NCBI GenBank assembly: GCA_046302815.1
Contig: JBKCHO010000014.1
Span: forward strand, 8,653-72,652
DNA from: JALRAP01 sp046302815
GTDB lineage: Bacteria; Bacteroidota; Bacteroidia; AKYH767-A; OLB10
Direction: 5' to 3'
DNA: 64,000 nucleotides
Shown: piece after piece, positions 54,561 to 63,989 of the stretch
Layout of the letters: every line of letters begins with the position of its first letter
How positions within the stretch are numbered: the first letter of the stretch is position 1
Made by a program: the position numbers and the translations under genes
The notes under the pieces: generated by a model
The model's input: only the letters and a program-made list of their open reading frames with translations
Database searches by the model: none
What the model was told of the DNA's origin: nothing

Positions 54561-55088
54561 ATGCCCATAGCCTCACCATTCAATTTCAAAAAGTGGATTG
54601 ATGAAAACCGCCATCTGCTAAAACCGCCTGTAGGCAATAAGGTCGTTTATAAACCCGAACAAGACTTCATCGTCATGGTGGTAGGTGGTCCCAATTCAAG
54701 AAAAGACTACCACTATAATGAAACAGAGGAGTTCTTCTACCAACTTGAAGGAGATATTCAAGTAAAAATTCAAGAAGACGGACAACCACGAACCATTGAA
54801 ATCAAAGAGGGTGATGTTTTTCTACTACCAGCACGCACTCCACACTCGCCGCAACGAGGCCCCAACACAGTAGGCCTGGTCATGGAAGTACACCGCCGTC
54901 CAGGGATGAAAGACCGCCTACAGTGGTATTGCGAGAAATGCAACAACCTGATGCATGAAGGAATCCTTGAATTGAAGGATATTGAAACAGAACTAAAGGC
55001 GGCAATGGAGCAATATTACTCATCCACTGATCTTCGTACCTGCAAGCAATGCGGAACAGTCATGGAACCACCCCAAAAACTGGCTTAG
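54561..55088 (+). CDS. 3-hydroxyanthranilate 3,4-dioxygenase
   Basis: This 175-residue cupin matches the bacterial enzyme closely when read from ATG 54561. Iron ligands His51, Glu57 and His95 and substrate-binding Arg47, Arg99 and Glu109 are all at their expected positions: SRKDYHYNETEEFF, PARTPHSPQR and VMEV. A C-terminal rubredoxin-like site with Cys124/127 and Cys161/164 (CEKC, CKQC) is also present. It cleaves 3-hydroxyanthranilate to 2-amino-3-carboxymuconate semialdehyde, leading to quinolinate/NAD or to 2-aminomuconate. It is convergent with hflX and divergent from the SDR gene. No other pathway gene adjoins it. Confidence 0.95.
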   Translation: MPIASPFNFKKWIDENRHLLKPPVGNKVVYKPEQDFIVMVVGGPNSRKDYHYNETEEFFYQLEGDIQVKIQEDGQPRTIEIKEGDVFLLPARTPHSPQRGPNTVGLVMEVHRRPGMKDRLQWYCEKCNNLMHEGILELKDIETELKAAMEQYYSSTDLRTCKQCGTVMEPPQKLA

Positions 55089-55110
55089 TCCCTGACGGAG
55101 TTAATACAAA

Positions 55111-56301
55111 TCAATCTTGATTGAACTCCCTCGACTGGGGATACATCAGTTGGTGCTTTTGCCTGACCAAGGCGGTTAGTTTTTCCCTGAGCAATGCGAT
55201 GTTAACCCCCTCGGCCGCGGAGATGAAAACAGAATCGATATTATCTTTGGCAATCCAAGAATTTTGCAACTCCTCCAAACTAATGTTTTCACGAACCGCA
55301 GGCGTCAGGTCATCAGCTTCCTTTTCTATAAAACGATAAGCGTCGATTTTATTAAAAACCATCAACACTTTCTTGTCGGCTGCACCAATGTCCGCGAGCG
55401 TCTGATTCACCACATCGATTTGATCCTCGAAATTGGGATGCGAAATGTCAACCACATGCAACAGGATATCGGCCTCCCTGACTTCATCCAAAGTGCTCTT
55501 GAAAGATTCAACAAGATTATGTGGAAGCTTCCTGATGAACCCGACCGTGTCTGATAGCAAAAAGGGGATGTTTCCATAAACCACCTTTCGAACCGTTGTA
55601 TCCAAAGTGGCAAAGAGCTTGTTCTCTGCAAAAACATCCGACTTGCTCAAAAGATTCATAAGGGTAGATTTACCAACATTCGTATATCCTACCAAAGCAA
55701 CCCTGACCATGTTTTCCCTCGACTTGCGCCGCGTAAAGTTTTGCTTGTCGATTTCCCTCAACTTCTCCTTCAGCCGGGTCAACTTGTCACGAATAACCCT
55801 TCTATCAGTTTCAATCTCCGTTTCACCAGGACCTCTCATACCTATGCCTCCCCGTTGCTTCTCCAAGTGGGTCCACATACGGGTCAATCGTGGAAGAAGA
55901 TATTGATATTGCGCCAACTCAACCTGCGTTCTAGCTTGCGCCGTCCGGGCCCTACTAGCAAAAATATCAAGGATGAGCGTGGTGCGATCCAATACCCTAC
56001 AGCCCAAAGGCTTTTCTAAGTTCCTAAGCTGCGATGGTGTCAATTCATCATCAAAAATTACAATAGAAACGCCATTCGCTTTGACAAAGACCGCAACTTC
56101 TTCCAATTTGCCTTTACCGAGATAGGTTCGTGGGTCGGGATACTCCAATTTTTGAACAAACCGTTTTAAAGTGACAGCCCCGGCAGTATGAGCCAAAAAC
56201 TCTAACTCATCCAAATACTCATGCGTACGGGCATCTGTTTGCCCTTGCCGACAAACCGCAACAAGCACAACCTTTTCTTCAGACTTAACGGATGACAACA
56301 T
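55111..56301 (-). CDS. hflX: Ribosome-associated GTPase HflX
   Basis: This 396-residue GTPase rescues or splits stalled 70S ribosomes. The N-terminal HflX domain (about 20-190: TYLGKGKLEEVA, VIFDDELTPSQLRNLE, RTTLILDIFASRA, GGIGMRGPGETEIETDRR) is followed by the G domain: GYTNVGKSTLMN (G1), DTVGFIRKLPHNLVESF (G3), and VFNKIDAY (G4). Length is normal. Monocistronic, convergent with HAAO. Confidence 0.97.
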   Translation of the reverse strand: MLSSVKSEEKVVLVAVCRQGQTDARTHEYLDELEFLAHTAGAVTLKRFVQKLEYPDPRTYLGKGKLEEVAVFVKANGVSIVIFDDELTPSQLRNLEKPLGCRVLDRTTLILDIFASRARTAQARTQVELAQYQYLLPRLTRMWTHLEKQRGGIGMRGPGETEIETDRRVIRDKLTRLKEKLREIDKQNFTRRKSRENMVRVALVGYTNVGKSTLMNLLSKSDVFAENKLFATLDTTVRKVVYGNIPFLLSDTVGFIRKLPHNLVESFKSTLDEVREADILLHVVDISHPNFEDQIDVVNQTLADIGAADKKVLMVFNKIDAYRFIEKEADDLTPAVRENISLEELQNSWIAKDNIDSVFISAAEGVNIALLREKLTALVRQKHQLMYPQSREFNQD

Positions 56302-56373
56302 GGGAAGAAACCACCATTAGATGAATGGCGCCTTTTAATGGGATAGAAAAATCGCTTACTGGCAAGTGATGCA

Positions 56374-56832
56374 TCAAAGCCAACCCCTACCCTGCCCAAC
56401 TTCCATGAAAGGCCATGGAATACGACTCAGTATCAAAATAAGGCCAATTAAATAGAAAACAAAGATCTTTTGGAATTTCACAGCATCCGATGTTGCTTTT
56501 TTGGCCAATATGTGCCCCAAGGTGATCAAAACGATTCCAATTATCATCGTTAACAAATGCTCAACGGCCCAAAAACGAAGCAATGGATCCTTCATAGCCT
56601 CTCCCATATTAGCCAAGGCAGCAGATACTGTTCCATTCATCATATAGAGCATCAAGCCGATAACCAATTGCAAATGGGCAGAAATCATGGTAAACAAGGA
56701 CAGCTTGCGGTCCGTTGCATCGAAGACTCTACCTGATCTCTTACCGGTGAAGGCACGATAAATCATAACGAGCAAAAGAATCAACAAAACCCAACGAAGC
56801 AAGGAATGCAAATGGAGGAACCCTGTGTACAT
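56374..56832 (-). CDS. Small integral membrane protein, cytochrome-b-like fold, uncharacterised
   Basis: Read from ATG 56832 (MYTGFLHLHSLLRWVLLILLL), a 152-residue protein with four membrane helices. Two His residues occur at HLHSLLRW and AVEHLLTMIIG, and a third at HLQLVIG; a similar arrangement is seen in four-helix heme proteins, but heme binding is only a possibility. The family is common in Bacteroidota and is usually left uncharacterised. Divergent from the amidohydrolase operon. Confidence 0.65.
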   Translation of the reverse strand: MYTGFLHLHSLLRWVLLILLLVMIYRAFTGKRSGRVFDATDRKLSLFTMISAHLQLVIGLMLYMMNGTVSAALANMGEAMKDPLLRFWAVEHLLTMIIGIVLITLGHILAKKATSDAVKFQKIFVFYLIGLILILSRIPWPFMEVGQGRGWL

Positions 56833-56931
56833 GTTTATTAAGTTTGGATACCTCAAAAATAACAAACTAAGGGGAAAAACCTAATTTTGAGCAAACGCTT
56901 AGCCTCTTTCACCAAACTCCAGATTCAACCA

Positions 56932-59900
56932 ATGTCAAACGGCCTAATTTCAAAAAAAACCCTCCATCGATCCGGCATACTCCTATCCATGTTCCTGATT
57001 GTTTACGCAACGGTAGCCCCAGTTGCATTCAGCCAGGCCACCTTCCCTGTCAATGGCATTCCCTATGAACCAAACCTTCGTTATGCGTTGACCAATGCAA
57101 CGATTCATATAGACCATCAATCCAAATTAGACAGCGCTACCATTTTGTTTCGAGATGGGGTCATTGAAGAAGTGGGAAAGGGTTTGCAAATTCCAGCCGG
57201 TTCGATTGTACATGACTTGAAAGGCATGCATATTTATCCATCTTTCATCGACCCTTATTCGAACTATGGCATGCCCGCTCCCGACAAAGAAAAGTCGGAA
57301 GGTCGAAGGGGCCCGCAAATGAATTCCAACACAAAAGGAGCTTACTCCTGGAATCAGGCTTTGAAACCTGAAACGGAGGGCCACCGCCTATTTGCTACTA
57401 ATGAAGACGCGGCAGAATCCTTAAGAAACGCAGGGTTCGGGATTGTTTTATCCCTACCTCAAGATGGAATCGCTCGAGGTAGCGGTTGTGTTGTGAGCCT
57501 GGGGTCCGGCAAGGAGAACGAATTGATGATTCGGGAAAAAGCAGCTACGGCATATTCATTCAAGAAGGGCTCATCCAAACAAGACTACCCTACTTCGGAA
57601 ATGGGTGCCATTGCGCTTTTACGACAATCCTTCTTGGATGCACAATGGTATGCGGCTGGCGGTAACAAAGAAGAAAAGAATATCTCCATCCAAGGATGGA
57701 TTGATAACAAGAGCCTTCCCATGTTCTTTGAATGCGACAACTACCTTCAATCATTGAGAGCAGACAAAATTGGCGATGAATTCGGCGTCAGTTATGTGAT
57801 TAAAGGGTCAGGTGATGAATACAAACGCATTGACGAAATCAAAAAAACCGGCAACACCTACATACTTCCATTGCGCTTCCCGGAGGCTTTCCAAGTTAAT
57901 GACCCCTATGACTCGAGATATGTCACGCTTGAGGATTTGATACATTGGGAACAAGCACCATACAATGCGATTCAACTACAAAAAGCAGGAATCAAAATTG
58001 CCTTTACCTCTCATGGCTTGAAAGACCCCGGTCAATTCATAAAACGACTACGACAGCTTAAGCAACTCGGCATGACCCCCGAAGCCATACTTAAAGCAAC
58101 AATATATACCCCATCCGAACTGATTGGCTTGAATAATAGTCACGGCACTCTGCGCAAAGGATGGGCGGCAAATTTCATTATCATTGATGGAGACCTCTTC
58201 GATGAAAAAAGCAACATTATTCAGAATTGGATAAAAGGCGCACCTTATCAGGTGAACAGTACAATGTCAACCAATATTGGCGGGAATTATAAATTATCCG
58301 TCGGCAACAATGCCTTTGGCAGCCTGATGGTTTCTGGCAATGAATCCGAGGTGTCAGCCAAAGTTGTTGTTGGAACAGACACCACGAAGGCGCACATAGC
58401 TTATAAAAACGGCATCGTTACTTTAAACTTTGACTTAAGCAAAGGCGATCTAAAAGGCACCTACAACCTGACTGGCTACAAAACCAAGAATGGTTTTGAA
58501 GGGAAGAATCTAGAGGGCAGTTCCTGGTCTATCGTATTTGAAGGGGACGACACCGTGCCCGCCAAGGCGGACTCATCGAACCAAGAGGCGATACCAAAAA
58601 TCGGCAAGATTCGGTATCCCGCCATCGCCTATGGTTTCGAACAAATGCCCAAACAGGAAAACACCCTGATTAAAAACGCCACCGTATGGACCAACGAGAA
58701 AGAAGGTGTTATTGAAAATACCGATGTGCTCATTCAAAATGGTAAAATTGCTGCTATTGGCAAAAACCTTCCTTCCGGAGATGCCAAAATCCTGGATGGA
58801 TCTGGAATGCACCTCACCCCGGGTATCATCGACGAACACTCCCACATTGCTGTCAGTCAAAGCGTGAACGAATGTTCTCATTCCGTGACCTCTGAAGTAA
58901 GAATTGGCGATGTCATCGATCCAGATGATATCAATATTTACAGGCAACTTGCCGGAGGAGTAACCACATCCCAACTTTTGCATGGCTCTTGCAATCCTAT
59001 CGGTGGACAATCCGGCATCATCAAGCTTCGCTGGGGCAAATCGGCTGAAGACATGAAATTTGAAGGGGCGCCTGGCTTCATCAAATTCGCATTGGGAGAA
59101 AATGTCAAACAATCGAACTGGGGAGATGACTTCAGGATCCGATATCCCCAAACAAGGATGGGGGTAGAGCAAGTGTATGTTGATGCCTTTACAAGAGCCA
59201 TTGAATATGACAAGAAACGAAAGGCCAGCATAGGAAAGAAAACCCCGGAATTGTTTCGTCGCGACTTACGGTTGGAAGCGCTAGCTGAAATAATGAATAA
59301 ATCCAGACACATCACCTGCCACTCTTATCAGCAAGGGGAAATCACCATGCTGATGCGCGTTGCCGATTCTCTGGGATTCAAAGTAAATACCTTCACGCAT
59401 ATACTCGAAGGATACAAGGTGGCCGACACAATGAAGTCACATGGAGTAGGCGCATCCAGCTTCAGCGATTGGTGGGCTTACAAATACGAAGTAATTGAGG
59501 CGATACCCCAAAACGGATCCATCCTTCATGATGTTGGTGTAACAGTAGCCTTCAACTCTGATGATGCGGAGATGGCCAGGAGACTTAACCAGGAAGCCGC
59601 CAAAGCCGTTCGATACGGCGGAGTAAGTGAGGAAGAAGCCCTCAAATTCGTAACATTGAATCCCGCCAAACTTCTTCGAATCGATAACCGAGTAGGCAGC
59701 ATCAAAGTGGGCAAGGACGCCGACATCGTACTTTGGACCGACCATCCTCTTTCCGTTTATGCCAAGGCAGATAAAACCTTCATTGACGGAATCTGCTATT
59801 ACGATTCGCAAACAGACAAACAATCAAGAAATGCAGTAGAACAAGAACGGATGCGTATTATCAACAACATGCGTAATGCATCCAAAAAAGGAGGCTCCGA

Positions 59901-59973
59901 TTCGAGACCGGCTTCCTTTAAAAGCCAGAGGCTTTTCCATTGCATGGATGATGAAGATGACCACCAACATTAA
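56932..59973 (+). CDS. Double amidohydrolase-family secreted protein
   Basis: Read from ATG 56932, giving a signal peptide (MSNGLISKKTLHRSGILLSMFLIVYATVAPVAFSQ split into a basic start and a hydrophobic core). The protein has two amidohydrolase-like halves. The N-terminal one (about 50-450) lacks the metal-binding HxH: at that site the sequence is YPSFIDPYSNYG. The C-terminal one (about 570-980) keeps it in PGIIDEHSHIA, together with ITCHSYQQGEI and FNSDDAEMARR (Asp ligand). So the second half is the probable enzyme and the first half a pseudo-enzyme or substrate adaptor. It overlaps the periplasmic/secreted amidohydrolase pair pattern common in Bacteroidota. The next gene, 48 bases downstream, is a related protein. 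Confidence 0.85.
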   Translation: MSNGLISKKTLHRSGILLSMFLIVYATVAPVAFSQATFPVNGIPYEPNLRYALTNATIHIDHQSKLDSATILFRDGVIEEVGKGLQIPAGSIVHDLKGMHIYPSFIDPYSNYGMPAPDKEKSEGRRGPQMNSNTKGAYSWNQALKPETEGHRLFATNEDAAESLRNAGFGIVLSLPQDGIARGSGCVVSLGSGKENELMIREKAATAYSFKKGSSKQDYPTSEMGAIALLRQSFLDAQWYAAGGNKEEKNISIQGWIDNKSLPMFFECDNYLQSLRADKIGDEFGVSYVIKGSGDEYKRIDEIKKTGNTYILPLRFPEAFQVNDPYDSRYVTLEDLIHWEQAPYNAIQLQKAGIKIAFTSHGLKDPGQFIKRLRQLKQLGMTPEAILKATIYTPSELIGLNNSHGTLRKGWAANFIIIDGDLFDEKSNIIQNWIKGAPYQVNSTMSTNIGGNYKLSVGNNAFGSLMVSGNESEVSAKVVVGTDTTKAHIAYKNGIVTLNFDLSKGDLKGTYNLTGYKTKNGFEGKNLEGSSWSIVFEGDDTVPAKADSSNQEAIPKIGKIRYPAIAYGFEQMPKQENTLIKNATVWTNEKEGVIENTDVLIQNGKIAAIGKNLPSGDAKILDGSGMHLTPGIIDEHSHIAVSQSVNECSHSVTSEVRIGDVIDPDDINIYRQLAGGVTTSQLLHGSCNPIGGQSGIIKLRWGKSAEDMKFEGAPGFIKFALGENVKQSNWGDDFRIRYPQTRMGVEQVYVDAFTRAIEYDKKRKASIGKKTPELFRRDLRLEALAEIMNKSRHITCHSYQQGEITMLMRVADSLGFKVNTFTHILEGYKVADTMKSHGVGASSFSDWWAYKYEVIEAIPQNGSILHDVGVTVAFNSDDAEMARRLNQEAAKAVRYGGVSEEEALKFVTLNPAKLLRIDNRVGSIKVGKDADIVLWTDHPLSVYAKADKTFIDGICYYDSQTDKQSRNAVEQERMRIINNMRNASKKGGSDSRPASFKSQRLFHCMDDEDDHQH

Positions 59974-60021
59974 TTGATATTTCACCTGTTCATTAAAAAC
60001 CGTTTTTTCAAAATAAGCTCC

Positions 60022-61332
60022 ATGAAAACCCCAATAGTTATAACGCTGCTTTTGACATGCTTTTTTTCACAAGCACAAAACCCAGTGCCAGCACAAAAAC
60101 AAACCAAACGAATCCTATTGATGAATGGCCGTCTACATGTAGGCAACGGCACCGTTATAGAAAACAGTGCGGTTGGATTTGCCGATGGAAAGATCAATCT
60201 GGTTGGAGATGCCACAACCATTCGAATAAATCGCAATGAATTCGACACCATCATTGATGTGTCTGGCAAAAATGTGTATCCAGGACTTATCGCCTTGAAC
60301 ACCACTCTTGGTCTCAATGAAATCGAGTCTGTGAGGGCAACACACGATTACACCGAAACAGGCATCCTGAACCCATCCATAAGATCTATAATTGCATATA
60401 ATACCGATTCCAAAGTAATACCTACGGTAAGAAGCAATGGTGTAATGATGGCCCAAGTAGTACCCAAGGCAGGATTTGTTTCTCCCAGCATAAGTGGCCA
60501 GTCGTCGGTTGTACAACTAGACGCCTGGAATTACGAGGATGCCATTTACAAGGCCGATAACGCGATTCATTTGCATTGGCCTTCCATGCGCATCAACCGT
60601 TCAGATGAGCCAGGGCAAGAGGAAAAGCAACGATCCGCTATAGACCGCAACATTCGCGAGATACATAAACTCTTTCATGAAGCCAAAGCTTATGCAGCCA
60701 TTCAATCGTATCCCGAGAAGAACATACATCTGGAATCGATGAGAGGCCTTTTTAGTCAGAGCAAGAAACTCTTTATCCATTGCAATGCAGCCAAAGAGAT
60801 AATTGCCGCCACAGCGTTTTGCAAGGAATTCGGAATCGATTTGGTGCTAGTTGGAGCCCAAGAGGCGCATTTAGTGACCGGACTTTTGAAAGAAAGGAAC
60901 ATTCCTGTAGTGGTAGTTGAAACGCATCGCCTACCATCTACTAGCGATGAGCAAATAGATATGCCATTCTCACTACCAAGCATCCTGCAAAAAGCCAATA
61001 TCCCGTTTGCAATCGCTGTTCCTGAATTCTGGCAGGTCAGGAACCTCTCTTACCAAGCTGGAACAGCTGCCGCCTACGGACTTACCAAGGAACAAGCGGT
61101 ACAAGCCATTACCCTGTCTGCCGCTGAAATATTGGGAATTGCACAAACCGCAGGATCCATAGAATCCGGGAAAGATGCTACGCTAGTGGTTGTAAAAGGG
61201 GATATTTTGGATGTCCGAACCAGCGAAATTGAGAAAGCCTTCATACAAGGCAGAACCATTGATTTGGATAACATCCAATCTCAATTGAATCGCAAGTACA
61301 GGTCTAAATACGGTCTGAAAGAAGACATGTAA
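60022..61332 (+). CDS. Amidohydrolase-family protein without HxH
   Basis: Read from ATG 60022 (MKTPIVITLLLTCFFSQAQ), this 436-residue secreted protein has the amidohydrolase fold but lacks the metal-binding HxH: at the site there is YPGLIALNTTLGL. Other residues such as LFIHCNAAKEI and the distal VSAETHRLPS-like region also lack obvious catalytic Asp/His. So it is probably a non-catalytic partner of the upstream protein. Typical of tandem pairs in this phylum, one long and one short; their substrate is unknown. Confidence 0.8.
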   Translation: MKTPIVITLLLTCFFSQAQNPVPAQKQTKRILLMNGRLHVGNGTVIENSAVGFADGKINLVGDATTIRINRNEFDTIIDVSGKNVYPGLIALNTTLGLNEIESVRATHDYTETGILNPSIRSIIAYNTDSKVIPTVRSNGVMMAQVVPKAGFVSPSISGQSSVVQLDAWNYEDAIYKADNAIHLHWPSMRINRSDEPGQEEKQRSAIDRNIREIHKLFHEAKAYAAIQSYPEKNIHLESMRGLFSQSKKLFIHCNAAKEIIAATAFCKEFGIDLVLVGAQEAHLVTGLLKERNIPVVVVETHRLPSTSDEQIDMPFSLPSILQKANIPFAIAVPEFWQVRNLSYQAGTAAAYGLTKEQAVQAITLSAAEILGIAQTAGSIESGKDATLVVVKGDILDVRTSEIEKAFIQGRTIDLDNIQSQLNRKYRSKYGLKEDM

Positions 61333-61353
61333 GGCTAGTTCCTTTAGCCCACT

Positions 61354-63600
61354 ATGTGGAGCCAATTCATATCTTTGCCTGAGATGCAGAGGATTGGCTT
61401 CTTTCGCTTTCTTTTAAAATCATGGTTTTGGGCCTTGCCGCTCTTCATGCTTTTCATGTTTCCCATCGTTTCCATTGGACAAGAATCATTGTTGATAGAA
61501 CCTGTTCCTTTAGCGGAAGAGTCCATAGAACAGGAAGGCTCCTTTTTTAATCCTTCGGTACAAAAAGCAGTTCTAGAAAATCCCGGAAGATCCTCGCTGG
61601 AAAAATTACTGCAATCCGCCATCAAGTCGAATAATAAAACACAATTAGCCAACACGGCAATTCAATTGGCATGGATTGAATATGGAGAAGGGAGTAATGC
61701 AAAATCCCTGGAGATGTCGAACACCGCATTAAATGCCATCCTTGACGCAGGAAATGCTGCCAATACCGGTTTGTGCGAGCTGCTTGTGGCTTGGTTTCAA
61801 ATAAAAATGAACCAATCGGACGAAGCCCTTAAAACAACACAAGCCATTATCTCCGGCGGCAGGGCCAATATCCCAAAAGCCATAAGGGGCTCCGGTATGG
61901 TTTTGATGGCACAGGCCTTCTTATTGAAGCGCGACTGGGTTACAGCCTCGACTTGGTTTCTAAATGCTTCTCGCGAGTTTGCGTTTGCTGGGAACAAATC
62001 CATGGAAGCACGCTGCTTGGTACAGGCTGCGGAATGCCTTATTCGAAAAGGTGTACCTAGTTCTGAACCAGAATTGCATCTCCGAAAGGCAGCCAACATT
62101 TTCGTCTCATTGAACGAACAACCTGGCAAGTCAATCGTGTCCCGAGATTTAGGTATTCTTCGTTTCAAAAGCGGACAGTATGAAGCCAGCATTCTCGAAT
62201 TTCAGAAAGGAATGGATCTATACCCCAACCTGTCTACCTCCCGATTGCTGAAAGACGCCTATCTGAAACTTTCTACCATCAATACCCTTTCCGGTAATCA
62301 CAAGATGGCAGATGATTTGAAAATCAAATATGAATTGCTTCGCGACTCCATTGACAAAGTGGAACGATCGCGCACCCTGAGCAGCCGTGGTACTCGTCGC
62401 GATCTTATGGAGCGAGCAGCTATCAATGACATGCTGCGTAAGGAAATTGATTTTTCGGCAACAACGGGCATATCATCGTCTGAAATCGAAAGAAATCGCT
62501 TGCTAATCGACGCTGAAATTGAACGGCTCGAAAAAGAAAAATTGATTGAAGAATACAACTTGGAAAAACGCAAGTCTGATCTCACCAACCAGGAAAGGGA
62601 TGAGAAAATAAGGGAACTGACACGACAAAAAGAACTCCAAGACCTTGCTTTGTCCAACAAAGAACTTCAAGTGAGCAGGGTTCAGGCCTTCCGAAACCTC
62701 TTCATTGCCGTCTCCGTTTCCATCATTATCATTTCCTTGCTTTTATTCAATAGATACCGGCACGAGAAAAAAACTCGAAAAGACATTGACCAAACTTATC
62801 GCGAGCTTTCAGACACACATTCCAAGCTCCTCGCGGCACAGGAGCAACTGGTGCATTCGCAGAAGATGGCTTCTTTGGGACAATTGACCGCAGGCATTGC
62901 GCATGAGATTCAGAATCCATTGAATTTCGTCAATAACTTTTCAGAGCTTTCACTTGAACTTATCGAGGAGATGAAAACGGCACCTGCCGAGACTCGTGAA
63001 GAAATCCTTTCTGATATCATATCCAATCTCAAAAAGATCAATGAGCATGGCAAGAGGGCTGATCGTATCGTGAAAGGAATGCTTATTCATTCTAGAGCCG
63101 GACAGCCTGAAAAAACCCCCGGAGACCTCAATAAAATGATTGAGGAGCTTATGGAACTATCCTACCATGGAAACCGAAGCCGCGACCATGGATTCAAAGC
63201 TGACATCATCAAACACCTGGACCCAACCCTACCGAAGGTAAACATGGTCATGCAAGACATAAGCAGAGTACTTGTCAACTTGTTCAATAACGCTTTCTAT
63301 GCGGTTGGATTAAGGGATAAAATGGAGGGAAGAGGCTATGCAGCATCTGTTGGCGTTAGCACATCCCGCGAAGGCGATCATGTCGTCATCAAAATCCGCG
63401 ACAACGGCACAGGTATACCCGAGGATGTGAAAAAAAAGATTTTCGACCCCTTCTTCACAACTAAACCAACGGGCGAGGGAACCGGACTGGGATTGTCTCT
63501 AAGCTATGATATAGTGGTGAAAGGCCACGGCGGCACGATGAGTGTGGCTTCCGAAGCCGGATCCTACACCGAGTTTATTATCTCCCTGCCGATATACTGA
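61354..63600 (+). CDS. TPR-containing sensor histidine kinase
   Basis: This 748-residue protein has an N-terminal hydrophobic signal or anchor (about 18-42), an extracytoplasmic TPR region (about 80-340) with a helical coiled linker, a transmembrane helix (about 448-468: NLFIAVSVSIIIISLLLF) and a cytosolic kinase. The H-box is GIAHEIQNPLNFVNNFS (His near 516), N-box is LVNLFNNAFYAV, then KIRDNGTGIPEDV (near 683) and GEGTGLGLSLSYDIV. The Hpt protein 41 bases downstream probably receives the phosphoryl group, suggesting a multistep relay. Confidence 0.93.
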   Translation: MWSQFISLPEMQRIGFFRFLLKSWFWALPLFMLFMFPIVSIGQESLLIEPVPLAEESIEQEGSFFNPSVQKAVLENPGRSSLEKLLQSAIKSNNKTQLANTAIQLAWIEYGEGSNAKSLEMSNTALNAILDAGNAANTGLCELLVAWFQIKMNQSDEALKTTQAIISGGRANIPKAIRGSGMVLMAQAFLLKRDWVTASTWFLNASREFAFAGNKSMEARCLVQAAECLIRKGVPSSEPELHLRKAANIFVSLNEQPGKSIVSRDLGILRFKSGQYEASILEFQKGMDLYPNLSTSRLLKDAYLKLSTINTLSGNHKMADDLKIKYELLRDSIDKVERSRTLSSRGTRRDLMERAAINDMLRKEIDFSATTGISSSEIERNRLLIDAEIERLEKEKLIEEYNLEKRKSDLTNQERDEKIRELTRQKELQDLALSNKELQVSRVQAFRNLFIAVSVSIIIISLLLFNRYRHEKKTRKDIDQTYRELSDTHSKLLAAQEQLVHSQKMASLGQLTAGIAHEIQNPLNFVNNFSELSLELIEEMKTAPAETREEILSDIISNLKKINEHGKRADRIVKGMLIHSRAGQPEKTPGDLNKMIEELMELSYHGNRSRDHGFKADIIKHLDPTLPKVNMVMQDISRVLVNLFNNAFYAVGLRDKMEGRGYAASVGVSTSREGDHVVIKIRDNGTGIPEDVKKKIFDPFFTTKPTGEGTGLGLSLSYDIVVKGHGGTMSVASEAGSYTEFIISLPIY

Positions 63601-63641
63601 TTAATCCACACCAATTGATTAAATTTGTATAAATCGATTCT

Positions 63642-63989
63642 ATGGGAACCGTCTCCGACCTTGGCTTCATACGCACTTTTACGGGCGGAGATGCCGCCAA
63701 AATCAAAAAATATGTGGGCATGTTCTTGGCTATGGCGAAGCCAAGTCTCGACCAAATGGACCACCAATGTGCTGAGAGTGATTGGAAATCGTTAAAGACC
63801 ACCTCCCATTCCCTGAAATCCCAGATGAAATACATGGGAATGGCTAAGGCCGCAGAAATTGCACAAAAGATGGAAACCATTTGTGCAGAGGGACAAGGAA
63901 CAGACCAAGTACCCAACCTGCTTGCCGACCTTAAAAACCTGGTTCTTATTGCCATCAAGGAATTGGAAGAGGAAGTGGCTCAGCTTTGA
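63642..63989 (+). CDS. Histidine phosphotransfer (Hpt) protein
   Basis: This 115-residue four-helix Hpt domain has the active His at position 56 in TTSHSLKSQMKYMGM, the H-x-L-K-[SG] pattern of HptB-type proteins. It has no other domain and probably shuttles phosphate between the upstream kinase and a response regulator outside the window. The stop codon is inside the window, 11 bases from the right edge. Confidence 0.92.
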   Translation: MGTVSDLGFIRTFTGGDAAKIKKYVGMFLAMAKPSLDQMDHQCAESDWKSLKTTSHSLKSQMKYMGMAKAAEIAQKMETICAEGQGTDQVPNLLADLKNLVLIAIKELEEEVAQL

